Part shown: piece after piece, positions 1 to 6,343 of the stretch
Layout of the letters: each line of letters begins with the position of its first letter
Numbering within the stretch: position 1 is the first letter of the stretch
NCBI GenBank assembly: GCA_031292375.1
Contig: JARLHF010000020.1
Span: 1 to 45,328, forward strand
Direction: 5' to 3'
DNA: 45,328 nucleotides
Source of the DNA: Chlamydiales bacterium
GTDB taxonomy: Bacteria; Chlamydiota; Chlamydiia; Chlamydiales; VFKH01
Made by a program: the position numbers and the translations under genes
The notes under the pieces: model-generated
The model's database searches: none
Told to the model about the DNA's origin: nothing
What the model saw: only the letters and a program-made list of their open reading frames with translations

Positions 1-135
1 GAAAAAGAACATGCTGTCCACAAGGCTCAAGTATTAACCTATTTACGATTAACAAGACTTAAGCTAGGGCTGGTACTTAATTTTGGGCAAGGACGGCTTA
101 TTGATGGATTAACTAGAGTAGCTAATGATCTGTAA
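1..135 (+). CDS. GxxExxY family protein, C-terminal fragment (5' end outside window)
   Basis: Frame 1 is open from the first base and ends with TAA at 133-135, giving 44 residues. They include the stretches HKAQVLTYLRLT, LGLVLNFG and DGLTRVANDL, which match the usual C-terminus of the GxxExxY family (aQvl-sYL, lGLLiNFg, dGi-RvvN-l). The family is about 125 residues long and its biochemical role is uncertain. It occurs as mobile-looking single genes flanked by short GC-rich CACGGAG/TCTCTGCG repeats, and such a repeat follows at once here. The N-terminal two thirds lie outside the window, so integrity cannot be judged. Confidence 0.75.
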   Translation, partial: EKEHAVHKAQVLTYLRLTRLKLGLVLNFGQGRLIDGLTRVANDL

Positions 136-136
136 C

Positions 137-160
137 TCTCTACGCCATCGCGTCTCTGCG
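137..160. repeat. GxxExxY-associated 3' flanking repeat
   Basis: Directly after the stop codon is a GC-rich segment built from TCTCTACG and TCTCTGCG units separated by CCATCGCG. It stands out from the AT-rich surroundings. Its reverse complement (CGCAGAG...) is of the same kind as the CACGGAG-CACAGAGA-CACGGAG segment at 45280-45302. Such repeats commonly flank GxxExxY genes in many bacteria. Assigning it to that class is by resemblance. Confidence 0.4.
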
Positions 161-418
161 TAAAAGATGCAACGTACTCGTTGAAAACGCTATCACAAAA
201 TATACATAATAATTTTTTGCATTTTACGTTAACATGTCATTTTTATGAGAAGAATTTTCTTATAATTTCCTATTTTCTTTCGTAAAACATCCCGCTCCTA
301 ATTGCTGGCCTTAGCTGATCTTTTGCGACATGCTTTTACGACGTAAAAGAACAAATGGCGTCGTAAAAAATTGAAAACCTGATCGATAAAAGGGCAGGGC
401 CCCCTATAGAAGACTAAT
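161..418. other. AT-rich intergenic stretch without a recognisable gene
   Basis: No open frame with a plausible start and ribosome site was found on either strand. The only local structure is a perfect 7-bp palindrome with one central base at 334-348 (TTTTACG-A-CGTAAAA). A partial repeat of one arm (TCGTAAAAA) follows near 360-369. The stretch looks like decayed accessory DNA between the GxxExxY unit and the remnant that follows. Confidence 0.4.
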
Positions 419-684
419 TTGATACGTTACATACTCGCTCTAGTGCCGTCAAAAAAATGCGCACTTTCTTTTATTCAAGTTGCTCAAGGCATGTTCGCTC
501 CCCTGAATGATGGGTATCTTCTCATGAAGAAAATAGTTTGCCCCATATTACCATATGCGCTTTTGAATGTGATGAATTTGAAAAAATAGAAAAGCTTTGT
601 GAAGATTTGCGAAATTGCAAAGTTGATCCATGCCCAATCAAATTACTCTCTTACTCAAAAAAACGGCGATTTCCGAGCCGTTAA
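419..684 (+). pseudogene. Frame-shifted remnant, possibly of a 2H phosphoesterase (2'-5' RNA ligase-like) protein
   Basis: One frame from a TTG at 419 reads LIRYILALVPSKK and later FAPLNDGYLL. Near 515-530 sense continues in frame 1 as ENSLPHITICAFECDEF and on to a stop at 682-684. The pieces join into one plausible chain only if a base is gained or lost between them. An N-terminal RY-LALVP strand followed by PHITI resembles the first half of 2H phosphoesterases, whose first catalytic motif is HxT. The second HxT is missing, so this would be a truncated relic. The family call is weak; the frameshifted reading is seen directly. Confidence 0.35.
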
Positions 685-772
685 TCAAGTGCCCATCCTC
701 CCAAGAAATCCAAAGAACTTGCTTAATTTTTGTAGCAAGTATAGAAATAAGTTCATCATTTGGTATTTTCAT
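638..772 (-). CDS. Small ORF of 44 residues, doubtful
   Basis: On the minus strand an ATG at 772 opens a 44-residue frame that starts MKIPNDELISILATKIK and contains WISWEDGHLI. The composition looks protein-like. No good ribosome site lies upstream, and the frame overlaps the remnant on the other strand. It may be chance or part of another decayed gene. No family was recognised. Confidence 0.18.
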   Translation of the reverse strand: MKIPNDELISILATKIKQVLWISWEDGHLINGSEIAVFLSKRVI

Positions 773-802
773 AAGCCAAATAATGCTTATTTTTAGCTTT
801 TA

Positions 803-869
803 TATACAAATAATTCTTGAACTTGTTTGTGTATACATCGTAAACGATTCTTCATTTACGATGTGTATA
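803..869. repeat. Dispersed palindromic repeat, double hairpin copy (copy A)
   Basis: Two inverted repeats sit side by side and share the bases TATA at 832-835. The first (803-835) pairs TATACAAATAA with TTGTTTGTGTATA around a TTCTTGAAC centre, and is a mutated form of the copies at 13865 and 15175. The second (832-869) pairs TATACATCGTAAA with TTTACGATGTGTATA. The pair lies just past the stop of the minus-strand gene at 875, where it could act as a transcript-end hairpin. It lacks a GC-rich stem and a U-run. Confidence 0.7.
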
Positions 870-874
870 GATAT

Positions 875-1408
875 TTACAGGGCATTTGCCATTTTATGGA
901 GTTTATCACTGAGTGTAAGAAGGTCCTTTTTCATGTGATTGAGTTGTTTTTTGCCCTCAGGTGTTTTTTCAAGGTCTTGGAGGCGTCCTTGGAAATGCTG
1001 TAGAATATGTAGAGTGCTTGCAGGGTCTGAAATAAATAAGAATTCATCGCCATCTATCCTGCGGATACGGTTTAGAAGGGCAACGTCATCTTGATTATTG
1101 ATTGTATCGGATGTGATAATATTGATGAATTCACCCCGTTCAAAAACTTCTTTTGCAAGGCGAATCAGTACAGAAAATTGATGTGCAATGTTCTTAAATA
1201 GATCATGTGATTTAGATCCTGCTAAAAGTCCTTCTTTTGCATTGCCTACAAGTAAGGATTCATAGAGGTCTTGGGTAAAATTTTGATTTCCTCCACTCAA
1301 AGATAGAATCAAGTTTTGAAGCTCACGAAATGTAGAGCGTGTAATTTTCATTGCAAAAATACGCTTTAAGGTATTTTCAAGGTGTAATAGTGCTTTTTCA
1401 TCTAACAT
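875..1408 (-). CDS. CT584-like type III secretion-associated protein
   Basis: The 177-residue protein resembles Chlamydia CT584 (about 183 residues), which has been proposed as a type III secretion needle-tip or accessory protein. Shared features recalled from that family are LKRIFA followed by TFRE near the N-terminus, ERGEFINIITSD near the middle, and LNRIRRIDGDEFL after it. No signal peptide or membrane segment is visible and the C-terminal third is helical. Its position at the end of a thrS-parA-gp6D block is the same as in Chlamydia, which supports the call. Here the lyase gene is placed between it and the pGP6-D-like gene. The ATG lies four bases past the upstream stop; the ribosome site is weak, suggesting coupled translation. 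The function remains inferred. Confidence 0.85.
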   Translation of the reverse strand: MLDEKALLHLENTLKRIFAMKITRSTFRELQNLILSLSGGNQNFTQDLYESLLVGNAKEGLLAGSKSHDLFKNIAHQFSVLIRLAKEVFERGEFINIITSDTINNQDDVALLNRIRRIDGDEFLFISDPASTLHILQHFQGRLQDLEKTPEGKKQLNHMKKDLLTLSDKLHKMANAL

Positions 1409-1412
1409 ATTT

Positions 1413-2792
1413 TTACTCTATGTGGTTTTTTAAAAATTCATCTACTTGCTCTTCTGCCCTTCCAGATAACTTCTTGATATCTGAAAGCTTATCTAATTCA
1501 TCTTTTGATAAATTGAATATAGGGTCATTGCTAATTAGTTCCAAGAGATTATTCGATTTTCCCTCAACTTTTATTTGATAAGAAACCGTTTGACAATGCC
1601 TTCTAAGAGCTTCGTGTAGTAATTGACGATCTCCACCTTTTTTTGTTGCCACCATTAAAATTTCTTCTGTGAGTAGAAAGGGAAGCTCTTCTTTAATGTG
1701 AGCTTCTATTATCTTAGGATAGACTGAAAGGTTATTAAAACAGTGTAGCATTAGGTTTAGGATGGCATCCGCTGTAAGAAATGCTTCTGGAAGTACAAGA
1801 CGCCTATTAGCAGAGTCATCAAGAGATCGCTCTAGCCATTGTGTTGCAGCTGTATAGGATGGGTTTTCAGATAATGCAATGACAAAGCGAGAAAGAGAGC
1901 AGATGCGTTCCATTAAAATAGGATTGCGTTTGTGAGGCATGGCCGATGAGCCTACTTGTGCGCTTTCAAAAGGCTCTTCAATCTCTTTTAAGTGCGCCAA
2001 AAGACGCAAATCGTTTGCACACTTGTGGGCAGTGATGGCAATACCAGAAAGTACGTTTAAGATGTGCACGTCTTGCTTTCTTGTATATGTTTGTCCAGAG
2101 AGTGGGAGTACTTTTGAAAAGCCAAGTTCTTTTGCGATGAAATTTTCTAATTCTTGAACTTTTTGAGAATCCCCTTTTACAAGGGATAGAAAAGAGCTTT
2201 GTGTGCCAGTTGCTCCTTTTAAACCAAGAAAGCTGAGCGTGCTTTGCCTATAAGCTAGGTCTTGCATATCAAATAAAAAGTCTTGCAGCCAAAGTGCAGC
2301 TCTTTTTCCTACAGTTGTAGGGGTGGCTGGCTGAAGATGTGTATAAGAAAGGCAAATAGTTGCTTTATATTGCTTTGAAAAGGCTGCAAGGGATTTGCAA
2401 AGCGCTTTTAACTTAGTTTCAAGTAAAGAAAAAGCCTGTTTAATCAAGAGTAAATCGGCATTATCCGTAATGAATGCGGATGTGGCTCCAAGATGTAGAA
2501 TAGGCTTTGCCAGTGGACAAATATCACCGTAAGCATATAAGTGAGCCATAACATCGTGTTGTGTGAGTTCCTCGTGAGTTTTTACAGCTTCATAGTCAAT
2601 AGAATGGATTGCGTTTTCTAATTCATCAATTTGTTCTTTTGTAATGTTAAGACCTATGTGCTTTTCTGCCTTTGCAAGGGCTATCCATAACCTTCTCCAA
2701 GTGGTGTATTTGCTATGCTTAGAAAATAAGTATAGCATCTCATCACTTGCATACCTCAATTTAAGAGGACTCTCATAAACATGTTTAGTCAT
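1413..2792 (-). CDS. purB: Adenylosuccinate lyase, eukaryote-like type
   Basis: The 459-residue protein belongs to the fumarase/aspartase superfamily. It should cleave adenylosuccinate to AMP plus fumarate and also SAICAR, in purine synthesis or salvage. The superfamily signature SSAMPHKRNP is at residues 282-291. Other active-site stretches are QHDVMAHL near 78-85, HLGATS near 100-105 and THLQPATPTTVGKR near 151-164. Many segments (SPL-RYAS at the start, GQTYTRK, WLERSLDDSANRR, GRAEEQVDEFL at the end) resemble animal ADSL more than the B. subtilis or E. coli PurB types. The start overlaps the upstream stop as ATGA, so translation is coupled. Most chlamydiae are poor in purine genes, so the gene looks like an addition to an otherwise conserved block. 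Confidence 0.94.
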   Translation of the reverse strand: MTKHVYESPLKLRYASDEMLYLFSKHSKYTTWRRLWIALAKAEKHIGLNITKEQIDELENAIHSIDYEAVKTHEELTQHDVMAHLYAYGDICPLAKPILHLGATSAFITDNADLLLIKQAFSLLETKLKALCKSLAAFSKQYKATICLSYTHLQPATPTTVGKRAALWLQDFLFDMQDLAYRQSTLSFLGLKGATGTQSSFLSLVKGDSQKVQELENFIAKELGFSKVLPLSGQTYTRKQDVHILNVLSGIAITAHKCANDLRLLAHLKEIEEPFESAQVGSSAMPHKRNPILMERICSLSRFVIALSENPSYTAATQWLERSLDDSANRRLVLPEAFLTADAILNLMLHCFNNLSVYPKIIEAHIKEELPFLLTEEILMVATKKGGDRQLLHEALRRHCQTVSYQIKVEGKSNNLLELISNDPIFNLSKDELDKLSDIKKLSGRAEEQVDEFLKNHIE

Positions 2793-3535
2793 GTGGCGTC
2801 TTTCTCTTTTCCCAAAATAGCATAGAATGAATCTAGAATTGTTTCTAAATGCTTTTTTTGGTTTTTAGTGAGTTTTGCGTCCTTAAGAATAGGATGTATT
2901 TTTTCAAAAGTTGCAAGCAGCTTCTCGTAAGCGCTTGAGCCTCTTTTGTCTTCTGTGTGAATGGGAAAAAGTTCTCGAATAAGCATTAAAATTTCATGCT
3001 TTGTCTTGTTTATAAATGATTTAAGAACCTTTTCTTTTTTATCAAGTGGTGCATCTCTGCTTGCGAGTGTATAGACAGCTTGTCTTGGAAGTGTGTCGAT
3101 AAGGGGATGTAATTCTTTGGAAACGGATATATAGAATTCATAGTATTGTAAGAAGTTATAGGGTGTTTGACGGTTTCCATAGATATTCATGAGCCAAGAA
3201 GAAAAAGCTCCTTCCTTATAGGTTTTGAGGAGTTCTTTTGCGCGTTTAATGCGCTCTCCATGAAGAAGAGCTGCTTGATTATTGATCGCTTTAACTTCTA
3301 CTGTGATGTTTGTAAGAGATTTAAGATCAGATGATAAGTCATGAGATTCTAAGCTGTAGCGCTCGAGTAGAAGCTTTAGTTCGTGCATTTCGCCTTCACT
3401 GAGCTCGGAGGAGCCAAAGATCCCAGTAAAGCTTGTAAGAGAGCCAGATGCGCTTTTTTTTGCAAGGACTGCCATTTTGGGATGTTCTTCACTTGATTTT
3501 AAGCGCTCACTTAAAATAGCGTTCATTTTTGACAT
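2789..3535 (-). CDS. pGP6-D-like protein (chromosomal paralogue, CT583 type)
   Basis: The protein has 248 residues, is helix-rich and basic, and has no signal peptide. Identification rests on length, on the central run YGNRQTPYNFLQYYEFYISV with TLPRQAVYTLASR after it, and on position beside a ParA. The chlamydial plasmid carries the same pair (pgp5 ParA and pgp6). In Chlamydia the chromosomal pair CT582/CT583 also lies next to thrS. The molecular role of pGP6-D is not settled; a part in replicon maintenance or regulation has been suggested. AGGAG five bases before the ATG at 3535 supports the start. The stop overlaps the next ATG. Confidence 0.82.
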   Translation of the reverse strand: MSKMNAILSERLKSSEEHPKMAVLAKKSASGSLTSFTGIFGSSELSEGEMHELKLLLERYSLESHDLSSDLKSLTNITVEVKAINNQAALLHGERIKRAKELLKTYKEGAFSSWLMNIYGNRQTPYNFLQYYEFYISVSKELHPLIDTLPRQAVYTLASRDAPLDKKEKVLKSFINKTKHEILMLIRELFPIHTEDKRGSSAYEKLLATFEKIHPILKDAKLTKNQKKHLETILDSFYAILGKEKDAT

Positions 3536-3561
3536 GAGGACTCCTGATGTGTAAAGCGGCT

Positions 3562-4314
3562 TTACATTCGTTTAAGTATTTCTTTGGTAAATGCTATGTA
3601 GTCTTCTGCTGCTCTACTTGTTGGTGCTGTTTCAAAAAGAGGTTTGCCAAAGATTGCGGCTTCAGACACTGTGATATCCCTTCTAATTTTAGAATCTAAA
3701 AGTTTTCCAGGAAACGTACTTTCAATGACTTCTAAAAAGGCTTGGTTGCTTTTACCTCGTGGATTCCAAAAAGAGAGGGCAACACCCAGGACGCTTAAAG
3801 GATGGCGCTCTGCTATGCTTTTAATAAAAAGAGCCAAGCGCTCAAGGCCTTTAATGCTGTAAAATTCGGGTGTTGCACAGATGAGAGCATGGTCTGCTGC
3901 AATGAGAGCGGATTCTGTAAGCCAGCAAAGTGAGGGAGGTGTATCAACAATGATGTAGTCATATTTTAAAGGCTCTAAAATGTTTTTTAGTCTTTCGTGG
4001 GAATAGCGATCGGAGGCAAGGTCGCCATAGACTTCAACTCTTTCTAAAAATGTATCCGCAGGGACAAGATCAAGCTTGGCGATATTAGTTTTACAAATGA
4101 TCTGTTTTGCGCTTTTTTTGCCTTGCAATACAGAAGCCATACTATCAAGCTTGTCCGGATCAAATCCAAGGCCTGCAGTTAGATTCGCTTGAGCATCAAA
4201 GTCTACAAGAAGAACTTTTGCTTTATGATACTTTGCAAGGGCTGCACCTAGGTGAAGTGCGGTAGAAGTTTTTGCGGTTCCGCCTTTAAAACTGCTGATA
4301 GCAATACATTTCAT
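3562..4314 (-). CDS. parA: ParA/Soj-family ATPase
   Basis: This 250-residue P-loop ATPase has the deviant Walker A motif KGGTAKTST at residues 10-18, the signalling lysine included. DFDAQANLTAGLG (switch/A' region) and IIVDTPPSLCWLT (Walker B) follow. This is the ParA/Soj type used in chromosome or plasmid partitioning, where ATP-bound dimers bind DNA and are released by a ParB. No ParB is adjacent; instead the pGP6-D-like gene follows, as on the chlamydial plasmid. The start overlaps the thrS stop as ATGA. GGAAGG lies six bases upstream. No C-terminal membrane-targeting helix typical of MinD is obvious, so ParA is preferred to MinD. Confidence 0.93.
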   Translation of the reverse strand: MKCIAISSFKGGTAKTSTALHLGAALAKYHKAKVLLVDFDAQANLTAGLGFDPDKLDSMASVLQGKKSAKQIICKTNIAKLDLVPADTFLERVEVYGDLASDRYSHERLKNILEPLKYDYIIVDTPPSLCWLTESALIAADHALICATPEFYSIKGLERLALFIKSIAERHPLSVLGVALSFWNPRGKSNQAFLEVIESTFPGKLLDSKIRRDITVSEAAIFGKPLFETAPTSRAAEDYIAFTKEILKRM

Positions 4315-6254
4315 AGGGAGCCTTCCTTGGTATAAGGAGAGAGAAGTGCTTTTGTATGCATTTCTTTTTCAATTGTTGAGATAAACTCGTCGATATTCAA
4401 TTCCCCTATAACAAGGTTATCGCGGGTACGAAGAGAGCAATTTTGATGTTCAACTTCCTTGTCTCCAATTGTAAGCATATAACTTGTTTGCGCCACTTGT
4501 GCTTCTCTCACTTTTTTACTGATAGATTCGGACGTGTCATCTACTTCGCAAAGAATGCCTGCAGAATGAAGTTTTTTTGCAATTTCATTTGCAAATGGAA
4601 CGTGTCTATCGGCAACTGTTAGTATGCGAACTTGTCTTGGATTCAACCAAAGAGGAAACCTTCCTGCAAAGTGTTCTATGAGTATGCCAAAGAAGCGCTC
4701 GATAGATCCGTAGATCACTCTGTGTAGCATAACAGGTCTGGGCCTTGTTCCATCATTACTTACATACTCTAGATCGAATTTTTGAGGAAGTGCAAAGTCT
4801 AGTTGAATGGTTCCACATTGCCAGGTACGCCCAATTGCGTCTTTAATGTGAATGTCTATTTTGGGGCCATAGAAAGCGCCATCTCCCTCATTGAGGCGGT
4901 AAGGCCTTTTCATAGATTCCAGAGCTTGTTTTAGACCACTTGTTGCAGCATCCCAATCTTCATCACTACCAATTGTATTTTTTTCTGGACGAGTAGAGAG
5001 TTCCAAATGGTAGGAAAGACCAAAAGTTGTATAGATTTCATCTACGAGGTGTAAGATGTTTTGAATTTCATTACCAATTTGTTCTCTTGTTAAAAAGATA
5101 TGAGCATCATCTTGGTGAAATCCACGTACTCGAAATAGGCCAGAGAGCGCACCAGATGCTTCGTGACGATGAACATGGCCGATTTCGGCAATACGTAAAG
5201 GAAATTCCCTGTAGCTATGAGGAACAGATTTGTAGTAAAGCATGCATCCTGGGCAATTCATGGGCTTTATGGCAAATTCACGCTCCTCGATAGAGGAAGT
5301 ATACATATTTTGGCGGTAGTTGTACCAATGGCCAGATTTTTCCCAAAGCTCTCTAGTCATCATGACAGGTGTTTTAATTTCTACATAATGTGCTTTTTTG
5401 TGACACTCTCTCCAGTATTCAAGGAGTTTATTCCAAATGATCATGCCTTTTGGATGGATGAAGGGCATACCAGGAGCTTCTTCTTTGAGTGAGAACAGGT
5501 CTAATTTTGGTCCGAGTACTTTGTGATCTCTCTTTTTTGCTTCTTCTTGCTGATGTAAGAACTCTTTTAAAGATTTTCTGTCAGGAAAAGATATCCCATA
5601 AATACGCGTGAGCATCTCGTTTTTAGAATCACCATGCCAATAGGCACCTGATGTCTTTAAAACCTTGAAAGCTTTAATTTTTCCAAGGTTTGGAATGTGT
5701 GGACCTCTACAAAGATCAAAAAACTCACCCTGACGATAGCCAGTAAGCTCTCCATTTCCAAATTTTTCAATGAGCTCTGTTTTATACTTATTGTTTTTAA
5801 AGGAGGCTAGAGCCTCTTCTTTACTTGCAAAGACTTCTCTTTTTGTTACATAGTTTTCATTGATAATTTTTTCCATTTCAGCTTCGATTCTTTCAAAATC
5901 AGTATCGGAAATCCAAAGATCAGCAAAATCATAGTAAAATCCATGTTCAATGGGTGGTCCAATTGTAGGTTTTGCGTTGGGAAAAAGACGCAATATGGCT
6001 TGTGCTAAGACGTGAGCAGTCGTATGCCAAAACATCTCTTTTCCAATAGGGTCATCAAAGGTCCAAAAAGTAACTAAATCGCCTTCATGTAGAGAATGAG
6101 ATAAGTCAAGAGTTGTCCCGTTGATGCTTATACCAAGGCCTTGATTTGGCCCCGTTAGATTGAGCTTTTGCGCTAAATCTTTTGCGGTGGAATCATTATT
6201 GATTTCAACTTGTATGGTTTTAGAAGTTTTATTATCTATGACATTAATTAACAT
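4311..6254 (-). CDS. thrS: Threonyl-tRNA synthetase
   Basis: This class II synthetase of 647 residues is full length. An N-terminal TGS domain covers about residues 1-64. The editing domain follows, with HTTAH at 77-81 and the later CRGPHI site. The catalytic core holds the zinc-site cysteine in NCPGCM, motif 2 around FRVRGFHQDDAHIF, and motif 3 around MLHRVIYGSIERF. The anticodon-binding domain begins near RQVRILTVAD. It charges tRNA-Thr and removes mis-attached serine. It is the first gene of the minus-strand block and diverges from the gene at 6344 across 89 bases. A 10-bp palindrome GTGAATTCAC lies at 6260-6269 just before the start; its role is unknown. Confidence 0.97.
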   Translation of the reverse strand: MLINVIDNKTSKTIQVEINNDSTAKDLAQKLNLTGPNQGLGISINGTTLDLSHSLHEGDLVTFWTFDDPIGKEMFWHTTAHVLAQAILRLFPNAKPTIGPPIEHGFYYDFADLWISDTDFERIEAEMEKIINENYVTKREVFASKEEALASFKNNKYKTELIEKFGNGELTGYRQGEFFDLCRGPHIPNLGKIKAFKVLKTSGAYWHGDSKNEMLTRIYGISFPDRKSLKEFLHQQEEAKKRDHKVLGPKLDLFSLKEEAPGMPFIHPKGMIIWNKLLEYWRECHKKAHYVEIKTPVMMTRELWEKSGHWYNYRQNMYTSSIEEREFAIKPMNCPGCMLYYKSVPHSYREFPLRIAEIGHVHRHEASGALSGLFRVRGFHQDDAHIFLTREQIGNEIQNILHLVDEIYTTFGLSYHLELSTRPEKNTIGSDEDWDAATSGLKQALESMKRPYRLNEGDGAFYGPKIDIHIKDAIGRTWQCGTIQLDFALPQKFDLEYVSNDGTRPRPVMLHRVIYGSIERFFGILIEHFAGRFPLWLNPRQVRILTVADRHVPFANEIAKKLHSAGILCEVDDTSESISKKVREAQVAQTSYMLTIGDKEVEHQNCSLRTRDNLVIGELNIDEFISTIEKEMHTKALLSPYTKEGSL

Positions 6255-6343
6255 AATAGTGAATTCACACGGGTAAAGTTTTAAGTCGCCATAGTATACA
6301 AAATGCAGTCAAAAATAAAGATCAAAAAATATACACTGTAGAT

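Noticed and set aside
599-938. Two overlapping plus-strand frames of 65 and 102 residues
   Set aside because: They run through the frame-shifted remnant and the double hairpin, use unlikely starts and one enters the CT584-like gene antisense.
6260-6269. GTGAATTCAC palindrome before thrS as an operator
   Set aside because: A single 10-bp palindrome is expected by chance in a window this long and no second copy or regulator supports it.
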